This document shows positions 1-8,740 of a stretch of 64,000 nucleotides of DNA, in pieces. This DNA comes from Paenibacillus sp. FSL M7-0420 (GTDB taxonomy: Bacteria; Bacillota; Bacilli; Paenibacillales; Paenibacillaceae): positions 186,001-250,000 of the forward strand of contig NZ_JBBOCJ010000001.1 of the NCBI RefSeq assembly GCF_038002345.1, written 5' to 3'. The notes beneath the pieces were generated by a model. That model made no database searches. It was not told the DNA's origin and saw only the letters and a list, made by a program, of their open reading frames with translations. The first letter of the stretch is position 1; each line of letters begins with the position of its first letter. The position numbers and the translations under genes are program-made.

Positions 1-1
1 G

Positions 2-1018
2 CGCTATAGCAGGCAGCTTATGCAAGCCTGGAGCAAGATTCAACCCCATATGGACCAACCGGATGTGGAGGATTTGCCTGAGTGGGAACATTTTGCAGGG
101 GCCTTCCAATGGCAGATTCCATGGGCGGATGCTGCAGAGCAATTGCGCCTGAGCTTACCCGGCACGCTGGCCCATTTCCCGGCGCTTTCCACTCCTGTAC
201 ATGAGTGGCTGGTAACCTTATCGACCCATGTACAGCGTTATTCTACTGCCGTTATTCATCTGGAGCTTTCGCAATATTTCTCATTCACGGGCGATCCCGC
301 CCTGTATCTAAAAGACATTCAAGAATACGTTACTCTCTGGCAGTCGCCGCATCCCTCGCAGGAGAAGGTCTGGCAGGGAGCAGCCGATAACGTTTATATG
401 CTGAACGGGGAGCATTTGCCATGGAGAGAACGTAGGGCAGCTCAACCGGAGCAAGCTCTTGATATTCAGCCAGCACAGTCCATTCCTCCAGCATCCGGGA
501 AGCGCCAGTCCAAATGGCGGCAGGAGATCTACATCTGGTTGCTTGCGATTCTATCCGCAGCCCTCTTTTTTACCGTCTATGTTAAGACCTCCAGTGGTTG
601 GTTGGCGGTGCTCTGCTTCTTCATCCCCTCTCTGTGTATCGTTTTGTGGAATATAATTATCGGTCGTAAACGAACCTCCCGTCATCAGCTCGAAGCGGCT
701 AGGACCTTGAAGAGGAACAGTCGCCCTTCTGATGCTGTGCTCAGAATTGAGTATTTCGCTGGGCATTCCCCTATTGGGGTGGATGGCATGGAGACCGGTC
801 CTTCGGAGGATAAAGCGTTACCGGATCTTATCCCCTGGCTGCAAATCCTGCAAGCGAAGGTGCTCTCATCTCATGAGGTTGAGCTCATCGTTTCTGCTAA
901 CCATTCACCAGTCGCTACCTTACAACTTCATTTGAAGCTGGATGAACAGCTGGATGCCAAGGATACCGTATCAGCGGTTAATGCGTTGGTGTTGGCTCAT
1001 GACAAAGCATTGGTATGA
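2..1018 (+). CDS. Hypothetical membrane-associated protein, 5' end cut off by the window
   Basis: I do not recognise the family. The frame is open to the window edge, with no stop before the first ATG at 20, so the real start is probably upstream and this is the C-terminal part of a longer protein. A soluble, aromatic-rich N-terminal part (about 170 residues) is followed by two hydrophobic segments (around IYIWLLAILSAALFF and WLAVLCFFIPSLCIVLW), then a soluble tail of about 120 residues. This suggests a bitopic or hairpin membrane protein with domains on either side. Its last 22 bases overlap the convergent DUF2278 gene. No function is assigned. Confidence 0.6.
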   Translation, partial: RYSRQLMQAWSKIQPHMDQPDVEDLPEWEHFAGAFQWQIPWADAAEQLRLSLPGTLAHFPALSTPVHEWLVTLSTHVQRYSTAVIHLELSQYFSFTGDPALYLKDIQEYVTLWQSPHPSQEKVWQGAADNVYMLNGEHLPWRERRAAQPEQALDIQPAQSIPPASGKRQSKWRQEIYIWLLAILSAALFFTVYVKTSSGWLAVLCFFIPSLCIVLWNIIIGRKRTSRHQLEAARTLKRNSRPSDAVLRIEYFAGHSPIGVDGMETGPSEDKALPDLIPWLQILQAKVLSSHEVELIVSANHSPVATLQLHLKLDEQLDAKDTVSAVNALVLAHDKALV

Positions 1019-1749
1019 TTACATTCACTAACCGGCTTGGTGGCATCTCCCTGGTCGTTAGTACACCAGGATTGGGACTGGAAGGCCAGGAAGATAGCCA
1101 CCCATCTGTGTTCATTCTCGAAATGAATAAGGACTCCGCCGTCTTGCCATGTGCCATTTTCTCTGGCGTACCCGCCCGCATTGCCTTGGTTCATATGAAT
1201 ATTATGGACGCCCTGCCCAGGGGAGAAGCCGAAGTATTTATCGGATTTATCCTCTTCGGGTCCCCAAGGCTCGCCGAATACGTACAGGGTTGCATCCTGT
1301 TCCTGTGCCTCCTTGAGATAAGAGGTGATTTTATCATACAGATTGTTGTGGGGATCATTGTCTTCCTTGTCATCCTGGTTCGTATTAGGCAGAGCCACCA
1401 TCTTACTGGGAATCACCAGGTTTCCCCTGATATAATCTAGGGCAAGGCTCCGGTTATGCCAGGTGATCTTCGTGAAGCCGGATTCAAGCGTGAGCCAACG
1501 GGCCGTTTCTTCCGCTTTGAAATCTTCGCCCACATAATAAAGCACCTGATTTGCAGTGTCCTCCGGTAAATGTTCCGCTTTAGCGCTTGATCTGATATTG
1601 ATAGCCACCCTGTACTTTTTATGAATATCACCTTCAACCTCAACCAGTACCTGGATATGATTATTTTTGACACCTAGCTTATATATGATATTCTCATTGG
1701 ATAATTTGCATTTTAATACCCCGTACCCTTGATCTAATCCGTTACCCAT
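997..1749 (-). CDS. yukJ: DUF2278 (YukJ-like) protein
   Basis: The 250-residue protein matches the DUF2278 family typified by Bacillus YukJ. It opens with GYGVLKCK and carries the family motifs ALDYIRGNL, FGEPWGPE, KYFGFSPGQGVHNIHMNQGN and QDGGVLIHF, and it ends with WVAIFLAFQSQSW. The biochemical role of the family is unknown; it is soluble with no signal peptide. The ATG at 1749 is preceded by an AAGGGGGA Shine-Dalgarno sequence at good spacing. The gene converges on the hypothetical CDS to its left, overlapping it by about 22 bases. Confidence 0.88.
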   Translation of the reverse strand: MGNGLDQGYGVLKCKLSNENIIYKLGVKNNHIQVLVEVEGDIHKKYRVAINIRSSAKAEHLPEDTANQVLYYVGEDFKAEETARWLTLESGFTKITWHNRSLALDYIRGNLVIPSKMVALPNTNQDDKEDNDPHNNLYDKITSYLKEAQEQDATLYVFGEPWGPEEDKSDKYFGFSPGQGVHNIHMNQGNAGGYARENGTWQDGGVLIHFENEHRWVAIFLAFQSQSWCTNDQGDATKPVSECNHTNALS

Positions 1750-1846
1750 AGTCCGTCAGTCCCCCTTCTTAGCTATTATTCTTTCCCGTAGAAGGCCATA
1801 GTAATTCTGAGTAAAAAGGTGTTCATCAGAGGAGGCAAGCTACTTT

Positions 1847-2269
1847 ATGAAGATTCTGACCATCCGCCAGCCGTGGGCAACATTAATTGCGCTGGGAGAA
1901 AAACAAATCGAAACCCGGACCTGGCGGACCGCCCACCGGGGAGAGTTAGCCATTCATGCCGGGATGCAGGTGAATAAGGCGATCTGCCGGACGGAGCCGT
2001 ATCAGTCGTTGCTGGCACGTTACGGCTACACTGCGGACAACCTGCCAACCGGCAAGATCATTGCAGTCAGCCGCATTGCGGATTGCTGTGAGGTGACGCC
2101 GGAGCTTGCGCAGCAAGGCTGGCCGGGCGGCAATGAATATGTATTCGGCAATTATGCCGAAGGAAGGTATGCCTGGAAGCTGGAGGAGGTTGTTCCGCTG
2201 GTACATCCCATCCCTGCTAAGGGACGTCTGGGTTTCTGGGAATATCCTGTGCTGGAAGAGGAATTGTGA
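1847..2269 (+). CDS. ASCH domain protein
   Basis: A 140-residue protein with an ASCH (PUA-like) fold. The N-terminus MKILTIRQPWATLIALGEK and the following IETRTW are the hallmark of the family. It continues to GKIIAVSRIADC and ends with a conserved GRLGFWEY. ASCH proteins are thought to bind RNA or modified nucleosides, and some relatives are amidohydrolases acting on acetylated cytidine; the substrate here is unknown. A GAGGAGGCAAG ribosome site lies upstream of the ATG. The gene is transcribed divergently from the DUF2278 gene about 100 bp away. Confidence 0.85.
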   Translation: MKILTIRQPWATLIALGEKQIETRTWRTAHRGELAIHAGMQVNKAICRTEPYQSLLARYGYTADNLPTGKIIAVSRIADCCEVTPELAQQGWPGGNEYVFGNYAEGRYAWKLEEVVPLVHPIPAKGRLGFWEYPVLEEEL

Positions 2270-2434
2270 ATTTCTTGACGGCAATGTGAAGAAAAATTGC
2301 TCCAGATTGGCTGTCAGCTGGTATAATTGGGATATTCGGCGGGAAATCTTCCTATATATAAGGATAGTTGTGCTCTGAGGCGGTCTACCGCTGGAGAGGG
2401 GCAGAAATGCCGGGAAGGAGCGTATGCATAATAG

Positions 2435-2575
2435 ATGGGAAGCCTTCTAATTGCATGGCTTTGTATGCTTTGTTTGTTTCTTGCGTTCAGGGATCAGGTA
2501 AGCCGGAGAATCCTGTACCCGGTAGCTGTGGTGGTGATATGCGGCACGCTCGGGTATTGGACGTTGTTAATGTAA
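2435..2575 (+). CDS. Small two-helix membrane protein (46 aa), tentative
   Basis: This short ORF reads MGSLLIAWLCMLCLFLAF, then a charged turn (RDQVSRR), then a second hydrophobic stretch ILYPVAVVVICGTLGYW before its stop. It would form a membrane hairpin of 46 residues. An AAGGAG lies 14 bases upstream, which is a long spacing, and a strong terminator begins 27 bases after the stop, so the interval looks like a compact monocistronic unit. A competing ORF covering 2368-2589 in another frame is not hydrophobic and lacks a good ribosome site. The family is not recognised. Confidence 0.4.
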   Translation: MGSLLIAWLCMLCLFLAFRDQVSRRILYPVAVVVICGTLGYWTLLM

Positions 2576-2601
2576 CCGCATCCGGGTGAACATTTCATGC
2601 A

Positions 2602-2630
2602 GAAGTCTGCCGCTTGCGGCAGGCTTCTTT
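2602..2630 (+). terminator. Rho-independent terminator
   Basis: A hairpin with a 12-bp stem (GAAGTCTGCCGC pairing with GCGGCAGGCTTC, one G-T pair, TT loop) is followed by a short T run. It closes the ASCH/small-ORF transcript and abuts the 3' end of the convergent gene at 2633. Confidence 0.75.
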
Positions 2631-2632
2631 GG

Positions 2633-3034
2633 TTAGCCCTGCTCCATCTTCTCCATACCCAGGTATCTGCGCATATGCAGAGTGGCCTGGGCTGCAATCA
2701 CATCATCCAGCAGCAGCATCCGCTCGTGATAACCCCTGCAGACGAATTTGGCTTCAACACCCGCCTCCAGCCGCTGCTGCTCATAGACTTTCAGACCACG
2801 GGCGCGCATCCCGGCACGGACCTCCCGCAGATCAGCAGAAGCGGCATGGACGGCCGTCTGGATCACCTCCAGATAAGGCGCAGGCGTGCGCAGCTCTGAG
2901 GATATAGCAGAAGCATCGCGCTCGAAGGCGGATAAAATAAGCGGCAGCAAAATATAGGATTTGACCAGCAGGTTATCCTGGCTCTCTGCTCTTTGCATCC
3001 TTCTCAACCCCTCGAAGAGAACGTATATTCGCAT
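2633..3034 (-). CDS. Conserved hypothetical protein (YhjD-like, tentative)
   Basis: A 133-residue, mostly helical soluble protein with many charged residues and no signal peptide. The stretch YILLPLILSAFERDASAI recalls small Bacillales proteins of the YhjD type (uncharacterised, linked to sporulation regulons in Bacillus), but this resemblance is from memory and weak. A GAAGGATGAG ribosome site fits the ATG at 3034; an internal Met at residue 13 is an alternative start. The upstream 150 bp are very AT-rich and probably hold divergent promoters for this gene and the small ORF at 3191. Confidence 0.6.
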   Translation of the reverse strand: MRIYVLFEGLRRMQRAESQDNLLVKSYILLPLILSAFERDASAISSELRTPAPYLEVIQTAVHAASADLREVRAGMRARGLKVYEQQRLEAGVEAKFVCRGYHERMLLLDDVIAAQATLHMRRYLGMEKMEQG

Positions 3035-3190
3035 TGTAACTCATCCTTCAAAAAATAATCAATGGGTTTTATAAATTAACTCAAATAATGTGATATATTT
3101 CACAAAAAAATAAGATGAATTATTTTATATTAAAATTGAAATATTAAAGATTAAGGATTGAAAAATAAATCAGCTCAAAGGAGAATGGCA

Positions 3191-3298
3191 ATGAGTCATG
3201 AAGGAAGTCTCCGCCGTGGTTTGGTATTCGGGATCATTCTAAGTGTTCCGCTCTGGGTATCGATGATTGGCTGGGTTCAGCTGTTCGGGTCTGCCTAG
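3191..3298 (+). CDS. Small single-pass membrane protein (35 aa)
   Basis: MSHEGSLRRG is followed by a 22-residue hydrophobic helix (LVFGIILSVPLWVSMIGW), and the protein ends at GSA. An AAAGGAG sits 7 bases upstream of this ATG; an ATG six bases earlier is too close to the ribosome site. A clear terminator follows 38 bases after the stop, so the unit is promoter-RBS-ORF-terminator in about 250 bp. The positive residues before the helix predict the N-terminus inside. The function is unknown, but the layout favours a real small protein. Confidence 0.55.
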   Translation: MSHEGSLRRGLVFGIILSVPLWVSMIGWVQLFGSA

Positions 3299-3336
3299 GC
3301 GACATTTTATTCAAAATATATGAAGTCTATTAGCAG

Positions 3337-3365
3337 GTGTCGTCCCTATGGGCGGCACTTTTTTT
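3337..3365 (+). terminator. Rho-independent terminator after the small ORF
   Basis: A 9-bp stem (GTGTCGTCC with GGGCGGCAC, two G-T pairs, loop CTAT) is followed directly by seven Ts. Confidence 0.8.
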
Positions 3366-3647
3366 CTGAGCTGAGCTGCCTGTAAATAGGTAAAATTGCA
3401 TTGAACAGGAGCAGACAATGAGTTCGAGGGGCCTGAGGGCTATAAAATAGGACAAATGAATCAAATTTAAATAATATAAATTGATATTATTATAGGGAAG
3501 AGAGACAAACGGCTACAGCCAATCTTCTGATTTCTCGACTTTTTTCGTCAATAAATAAAAAGAGACTCGCCCCTGAACCCTTATGGTACAAGGGATCAAT
3601 GAGGAACCATCGAAAAATATAATTTCAAAAAATATACTGGGAATGGA

Positions 3648-3677
3648 TTGACAATAGGATGGGGGAGCGGATAAACT
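3648..3677 (+). promoter_or_regulatory. Possible promoter of the riboswitch-adhesin unit
   Basis: A perfect TTGACA at 3648-3653 lies 18 bases ahead of TAAACT at 3672-3677. It would start transcription near 3685, leaving room for the whole riboswitch in the leader. The -10 is imperfect, so this is tentative. The rest of 3366-3756 is AT-rich with no gene seen. Confidence 0.4.
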
Positions 3678-3756
3678 GAAATTAGTACAAAAGTAACAAA
3701 TGTCATAGACTCAACGATGAATTTACATAAGTTACTCCCAATTTCATACCGAAATC

Positions 3757-3868
3757 ATGTACAAACGCAAACCGGATCGAAAGAACGGGACGCAAAGTCA
3801 GGAATCTACTGTCTCTAAAGTTGAGACTAGGGTCGTCCGGCCGCCGTGAAGCTAACCCTTCTTGGCGG
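3757..3868 (+). ncRNA. Cyclic di-GMP-I (GEMM-I) riboswitch with terminator platform
   Basis: The sequence shows the GEMM-I signature in order: GCAAACC (3767-3773), a GAAA tetraloop at 3779-3782, then CGGGACGCAAAGUC (3786-3799), a variable hairpin (GUCUCUAAAGUUGAGAC, 3811-3827), and ACUAGGGUCGUCCGG leading to the closing helix. Directly overlapping the 3' side is an intrinsic terminator: CCGCCGTGAAG (3841-3851) pairs with CTTCTTGGCGG (3858-3868), followed by TCTTTTTGTTGTT. This is the usual layout of a transcriptional c-di-GMP switch. It lies 61 bases upstream of the adhesin start codon, so c-di-GMP most likely controls that gene. Whether it turns the gene on or off cannot be read by eye. Confidence 0.85.
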
Positions 3869-3929
3869 TCTTTTTGTTGTTATAGTCGCGTGACAGATTC
3901 ATAGAATAGTAACTAGGAGGTGTGGACTA

Positions 3930-6900
3930 TTGAAAAAAGGAGTACGTAAAACAGCCGCCATCCTTATGGCAGGCTTATTGACCGTATCCAGTGCTTTTAC
4001 GTGGGGCACGGATGTCAGAGCAGCTTCAGGGGTTCCTTATACGCCAACACCGGTTTTGGGGGTCGCAGGGAATTTTAATGCTTTTATTCTTGGGGATTTC
4101 ACACAAGGCGGTGATCAGATTGAAGGCCGTCTGGCAGCGGCGGGGAACATTACCCTCACCGGAGGTTACGGAGTAGCCAGGGCATACAGGAATGCTTCGC
4201 CTACGGATGTGCTGGTTGCGGGCAAGAATTTTGAACATTCGGGTAGCGGAGAAATTTACGGAAATGTGGTATACGGGGACAGCATTACAGTCAATGAGCC
4301 CCAGGTTAAAATTATAGGTACTAAGAGGAAAGAGAAGCCGATTGATTTTGCAGCCGAGCAGCAGGCTCTGATCTCCCGTTCCACAGAGTATGGGGCCTTG
4401 GCTGACACGAATGAGATCGGCAATAACAATTATGGACAGCTCAAGATAAGTGCACCGGATCGTTTCAATGTAGTTCATTTGGATGCCTCGACACTGGCGA
4501 AGACCAACTATATTGAATTCAACATTGCCCAGAACGCTACGCTGATTATTAATATAAGCGGGCCTACAGTCAATGTGCCGAGCTTTTCAATGAATAACGG
4601 CAGAGCCAGTCAAGTATTGTTCAACTTTTACGAAGCTTCTGAGGTGAATATCGCTAATACCTCCTTCTATGGCAGCATTCTCGCACCCAGAGCGGATGTT
4701 CATTATGCCCGAGCAGAGCTGTACGGAACCCTGATTGCAAAATCTTTTAGCGGCGGGGTAGAGATGCACCTGGGATTGTACGAGGGAGAGGGGCCGCCGC
4801 CGAGTCCGACGCCGACCGCAACGCCGACACCTAGTCCGACACCAACGGCAACGCCGACAGTGAAACCAACACCAACGGTAACGCCAACGCCGACTGTGAA
4901 ACCAACACCAACGGTAACGCCTACACCAACAGTGAAACCTACACCAACGGTAACACCAACGCCAACGGTAACGCCTACACCTACAGTGAAGCCTACACCC
5001 ACAGTAAAACCTAGCCCGACACCTGTGTGCACCCCAACTCCAAAGCCAACGCCGACTGTAAAGCCGACACCAACGCCAACTGTGAAGCCAACGCCGACGC
5101 CGACCGTGAAGCCGACGCCGACGCCGACCGTGAAGCCGACGCCAACACCGACCGTGAAGCCAACGCCGACACCGACCGTGAAGCCAACGCCAACGCCGAC
5201 TGTGAAGCCAACACCAACGCCGACCGTGAAGCCGACACCAACGCCGACCGTGAAGCCAACGCCAACACCGACCGTGAAGCCAACGCCGACACCGACCGTG
5301 AAGCCAACACCAACGCCAACGGTGAAGCCAACACCGACGCCGACCGTGAAGCCGACACCAACGCCGACCGTGAAGCCAACACCAACGCCGACCGTGAAGC
5401 CGACACCAACGCCGACCGTGAAGCCAACACCGACGCCGACCGTGAAGCCGACACCAACGCCAACGGTAGAACCGACACCGACACCAACGGCAGTACCGAC
5501 ACCAACGCCAACGGCAGTACCGACACCAACGCCAACAGCAGTACCGACACCAACACCAACGGCAGTACCGACACCAACACCAACGGCAGTACCGACACCA
5601 ACACCAACGGCAGTACCGACACCAACGCCAACGGCAGTACCGACACCAACGCCAACAGCAGTACCGACACCAACGCCAACAGCAGTACCGACACCAACGC
5701 CAACAGCAGTACCGACACCAACACCAACGGTAGTACCGACACCAACACCAACAGCAGTACCGACACCAACGCCAACAGCAGTACCGACACCAACACCAAC
5801 GGCAGAACCGACACCAACACCAACGGCAGTACCGACACCAACGCCAACGGCAGTACCGACACCAACACCAACGGCAGAGCCGACACCAACGCCAACGGCA
5901 GAGCCGACACCGACGCCGACAGCGGTGCCTACGCCAACGCCAACGGTAGAACCGACACCAACGCCAACGGCAGAGCCAACACCGACGCCGACAGCGGTGC
6001 CTACGCCAACACCAACGGCAGAGCCGACACCAACGGTAGAGCCAACGCCAACACCAACGGCAGAGCCAACACCAACACCGACGGTAGAGCCGACACCAAC
6101 GCCAACGGCAGAGCCAACACCAACACCGACGGTAGAGCCGACACCAACGCCAACGGTAGAACCGACACCGACACCAACGGTAGAGCCAACGCCAACACCA
6201 ACGGCAGAGCCAACACCAACACCGACGGTAGAGCCGACACCAACGCCAACGGTAGAACCGACACCAACGCCAACAGCGGTGCCTACGCCAACACCAACGG
6301 CAGAACCGACACCAACACCAACGGCAGAGCCGACACCAACGCCAACGGTAGAACCGACACCAACGCCAACGGCAGAGCCAACACCGACGCCAACGGCAGT
6401 ACCGACACCGACGCCAACGGCAGTACCGACACCGACACCAACAGCAGAGCCGACACCAACGCCAACGGCAGAGCCGACACCAACGCCAACGGCAGAGCCG
6501 ACACCAACGCCAACGGCAGAGCCAACACCGACGCCGACGATAGAACCGACACCAACACCAACGGCAGAGCCAACACCGACGCCAACAGCAGTACCGACAC
6601 CAACGCCAACACCAACACCAACACCAACACCAACACCAACACCAACACCGACACCGACACCAACACCAACACCGACACCAACGCCGACACCGACACCAAC
6701 GCCGACACCAACGCCGACACCAACACCGACGCCGACACCAACGCCGACGCCGACACCAACGCCGACACCAACACCGACGCCGACACCAACACCGACGGTA
6801 GAGCCGACACCAACGCCGACACCAGATCCAACACCAGTAACAACGCCAGCGCTAACATCGCCGCCGTTCAGTTTCCCTCCAGTGCCTACGCCGACTCCGA

Positions 6901-7241
6901 TTATCGGATTTATCGTGAGCAATGATGTGGCTGTGAATGATGATCCGCTGCCGCTTGGGCCTGTAGCAACTCCGATAGCTACAACAGTACCGGCATCAAC
7001 GCCGACACCGGCTATTGCGGTTGCGCCAATAGCAGCAACACCGGAGCCAACGCCTTCAGCAGAACCGGCACCCGATGTAGTCCTTATTGATGATGAGGTT
7101 CCTCTAGGCGGTGTGCCTGTGGATGGAACCTTGCCGAAGACGGGCGAATCCAGTCCGGCGCCTTATTATTTTGCCGGTTTGGCACTCGCTGGTCTGGGCT
7201 TGATTCTTAGAAGAACCACCAGAAACAGCAAACGTAAATGA
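3930..7241 (+). CDS. LPXTG surface protein, choice-of-anchor A domain with giant Pro-Thr stalk
   Basis: An 1103-residue secreted cell-wall protein. It starts at a TTG seven bases after AGGAGGTG. Residues 1-31 are a signal peptide ending near VRAAS. Residues about 40-285 form a choice-of-anchor A type domain ([14 protein letters not shown] near the start; [14 protein letters not shown] and [13 protein letters not shown] near the end), found in adhesins of Gram-positive bacteria. Residues about 290-970 are almost pure PT repeats. The C-terminus has LPKTG at 1068-1072, a hydrophobic helix and [10 protein letters not shown], the classical sortase signal. No sortase gene is in the window. The c-di-GMP riboswitch in the leader implies expression linked to the sessile or motile state. 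The ligand of the head domain is unknown. Confidence 0.88.
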   Translation: MKKGVRKTAAILMAGLLTVSSAFTWGTDVRAASGVPYTPTPVLGVAGNFNAFILGDFTQGGDQIEGRLAAAGNITLTGGYGVARAYRNASPTDVLVAGKNFEHSGSGEIYGNVVYGDSITVNEPQVKIIGTKRKEKPIDFAAEQQALISRSTEYGALADTNEIGNNNYGQLKISAPDRFNVVHLDASTLAKTNYIEFNIAQNATLIINISGPTVNVPSFSMNNGRASQVLFNFYEASEVNIANTSFYGSILAPRADVHYARAELYGTLIAKSFSGGVEMHLGLYEGEGPPPSPTPTATPTPSPTPTATPTVKPTPTVTPTPTVKPTPTVTPTPTVKPTPTVTPTPTVTPTPTVKPTPTVKPSPTPVCTPTPKPTPTVKPTPTPTVKPTPTPTVKPTPTPTVKPTPTPTVKPTPTPTVKPTPTPTVKPTPTPTVKPTPTPTVKPTPTPTVKPTPTPTVKPTPTPTVKPTPTPTVKPTPTPTVKPTPTPTVKPTPTPTVKPTPTPTVKPTPTPTVEPTPTPTAVPTPTPTAVPTPTPTAVPTPTPTAVPTPTPTAVPTPTPTAVPTPTPTAVPTPTPTAVPTPTPTAVPTPTPTAVPTPTPTVVPTPTPTAVPTPTPTAVPTPTPTAEPTPTPTAVPTPTPTAVPTPTPTAEPTPTPTAEPTPTPTAVPTPTPTVEPTPTPTAEPTPTPTAVPTPTPTAEPTPTVEPTPTPTAEPTPTPTVEPTPTPTAEPTPTPTVEPTPTPTVEPTPTPTVEPTPTPTAEPTPTPTVEPTPTPTVEPTPTPTAVPTPTPTAEPTPTPTAEPTPTPTVEPTPTPTAEPTPTPTAVPTPTPTAVPTPTPTAEPTPTPTAEPTPTPTAEPTPTPTAEPTPTPTIEPTPTPTAEPTPTPTAVPTPTPTPTPTPTPTPTPTPTPTPTPTPTPTPTPTPTPTPTPTPTPTPTPTPTPTPTPTPTPTPTPTPTVEPTPTPTPDPTPVTTPALTSPPFSFPPVPTPTPIIGFIVSNDVAVNDDPLPLGPVATPIATTVPASTPTPAIAVAPIAATPEPTPSAEPAPDVVLIDDEVPLGGVPVDGTLPKTGESSPAPYYFAGLALAGLGLILRRTTRNSKRK
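4797..6840 (+). repeat. 2-kb PT-encoding tandem repeat inside the adhesin gene
   Basis: The DNA is a degenerate array with 6-bp (Pro-Thr), 18-bp and mainly 24-bp periods. The block order is: mixed TVK/TVT units to about 5035; 24-bp PTPTPTVK units to about 5465; PTPTPTAV units to about 5800; mixed [16 protein letters not shown] and PTPTPTAV units to about 6600; then uninterrupted PT dipeptides to about 6795. The top strand is nearly free of T and dominated by C and A, which leaves several other frames open by accident. Copy number is likely to vary between strains and to be misassembled from short reads. Confidence 0.95.
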
Positions 7242-7295
7242 GTGACCGGAACTGAGATTTATATAAACAAACAATGATCCTGTGATTTGACAAGG

Positions 7296-7338
7296 GCTGC
7301 TTTCGGAGAAGACGTTCTCCTGGAAGCAGCTCTTTTTT
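7296..7338 (+). terminator. Strong terminator of the adhesin gene
   Basis: GCTGCTTTCGGAGAA pairs with TTCTCCTGGAAGCAGC (inner mismatch TC/TG), followed by TCTTTTTT. It lies 55 bases after the stop codon. Confidence 0.9.
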
Positions 7339-7364
7339 CGTTGGAAATAAGTGCCCGGATACAG

Positions 7365-7512
7365 AATGTATGCGAAAAACAACATACAATGTGCCGGTGA
7401 GAGAGTCAGCGGACCAAATGTATGCGAAAAACAATATACAATGTGCCGATGAGAGAGGCAGCGGACCAAATGTATGTGGAAAATAGCATACATACATGCA
7501 ATCTGCTGCGGG
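7365..7512. repeat. Tandem 52-bp intergenic repeat, about 2.8 copies
   Basis: Copies begin at 7365, 7417 and 7469, with a period of exactly 52. Each starts AATGTATGCG or AATGTATGTG, then an A-rich spacer and CATAC or TATAC, so the 5' part can fold as GTATG...CATAC; the first two copies continue with ATGTGCCG and AGCGGACCA. The third copy diverges at its end. A related single copy occurs at 20283-20330, so the element is dispersed. No gene is seen in 7339-7707, and ORFs here are translations of the repeat. Confidence 0.85.
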
Positions 7513-7707
7513 AAGGCGAGTGTGCTAAATAGAGTCCACCTGCTTCTTTCAAGAGTCTTGCAGAGTGCAATGGATTTGAAGTTTGTGAAGAGAAAGAAAT
7601 TCATGCTGAATCTCTTACCGTAGCCCCAGCCGTATTTTTAGTTGGCCGTACTCCCATGCTATACTAGGCTCAAATTAATATGGTTGCTTACTGAAGGAGG
7701 AACGTTG

Positions 7708-8679
7708 ATGTGGATGATATACCTGCTTGTGGTGCTGATCGTGGTGGCCGGAGGGGTGGGGTATGCCGGATTCTATTTTTATGGAGTAGCCATTAAGCGG
7801 GCCCCTAAGGAATTCCTGGCCAAGACCCCAGACCTTAAGATTGATCCGCCGCCGGTGGCCGGAGCCTCGTGGGGAGAAGGAGCGGAGTGGGTGTCCCGGC
7901 AGACCTTCCGTGAGGTAGAACTGGTGTCTGAGGATGGGCTCAAGCTGCAAGGCTATTATCTGGCGTCAGCACGTGCTGCGGGACGGACGGTCATTGTTGC
8001 CCACGGTTATTCCGGGAAGGCCAAGGATATGGGAGCGACCGCCAAGAACTATTATGAGAACCTGGGGTACAATGTGCTGCTGCCTGATGCCAGGGGACAC
8101 GGGAAAAGTGAAGGAGATTATATCGGCTTTGGCTGGCCGGAGCGCCGGGATTATCTGAAATGGATCGGATTCGTCCTGCAGGAGAACGGCCCGGACGCGC
8201 AGATCGTGCTGCATGGCGTATCGATGGGCGGAGCCACGGTGCTGATGACGTCCGGCGAGGAGCTTCCTCCGCAGGTCAAGGCGATTGTCGCCGATTGCGG
8301 CTACACCTCGGTCAAGGCACAGCTGTCCTATCAGCTGAAGCGGATGTATCGTCTGCCCAGCTTCCCGTTTGTGCCGGTGGCCAGTCTGGTGACCCGGATG
8401 AAGGCCGGTTATTCCTTCGGGGAGGCGTCTGCGCTGAAGCAGGTACGCAAGGCCAAGGTGCCAATTCTGTTCATCCACGGGGATGCGGATAAGTTCGTGC
8501 CTTATGCGATGATGAATGAGCTGTATGAGGCCTGTAAGAGTCCGAAGGAGAAGCTGGTGGTGCATGGAGCGGGGCATGGTCTTGCCTATGATACGGATAA
8601 AAACACATACATCCGCACAGTAGGCGAATTCGTGGAACGCTATGTACACAGCCCGGCTGCCGCTGAATCTGTCCGGTAA
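7708..8679 (+). CDS. Membrane-anchored alpha/beta hydrolase
   Basis: A 323-residue alpha/beta hydrolase of the Bacillus YqkD type (serine aminopeptidase S33-like clan). An N-terminal transmembrane helix (YLLVVLIVVAGGVGYAGFY) anchors it, so the catalytic domain is probably outside the membrane. The nucleophile elbow HGVSMGG places Ser near residue 172; the acid is in HGDADKFVP and the base in GAGHGLAY, completing the triad. HGYSGKAKDMG is the oxyanion-hole region. The ATG at 7708 follows GAAGGAGGAACGTTG, so I prefer it to an in-frame ATG 66 bases earlier. The substrate is unknown. Confidence 0.85.
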   Translation: MWMIYLLVVLIVVAGGVGYAGFYFYGVAIKRAPKEFLAKTPDLKIDPPPVAGASWGEGAEWVSRQTFREVELVSEDGLKLQGYYLASARAAGRTVIVAHGYSGKAKDMGATAKNYYENLGYNVLLPDARGHGKSEGDYIGFGWPERRDYLKWIGFVLQENGPDAQIVLHGVSMGGATVLMTSGEELPPQVKAIVADCGYTSVKAQLSYQLKRMYRLPSFPFVPVASLVTRMKAGYSFGEASALKQVRKAKVPILFIHGDADKFVPYAMMNELYEACKSPKEKLVVHGAGHGLAYDTDKNTYIRTVGEFVERYVHSPAAAESVR

Positions 8680-8698
8680 AAGTCCATAGAACGTAGAC

Positions 8699-8740
8699 GC
8701 GCCCGATATCCGCTGACAGCGGTTATCGGGCGCTAATTAT
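8699..8740 (+). terminator. Long hairpin terminator after the hydrolase gene
   Basis: A near-continuous stem of about 14 bp (GCGCCCGATA with TATCGGGCGC, extended inward by CCGC/GCGG) follows the hydrolase stop. The T tract after it is weak (TAATTATGTT), so it may act partly by RNA stabilisation. Confidence 0.65.

Noticed and set aside
2368..2589. 73-codon ORF
   Set aside because: It has no good ribosome site and no domain-like sequence; the hydrophobic 46-aa frame in the same place is more protein-like.
4797..6840. CRISPR-like array
   Set aside because: Units are contiguous, with no unique spacers, and code in frame for PT.
4703..6922. Long minus-strand ORF (739 codons) of VGVG repeats
   Set aside because: It is the reverse-strand shadow of the PT repeat, has no ribosome site and has no non-repeat coding signal.
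5027..6925. Long plus-strand ORF of NTNADRE repeats in another frame
   Set aside because: It is an out-of-frame reading of the same repeat. The sortase-signal protein explains the locus.
7104..7604. Minus-strand ORFs with FSHTFGPLTLS-type repeats
   Set aside because: They are translations of the 52-bp intergenic repeat and overlap the adhesin 3' end.
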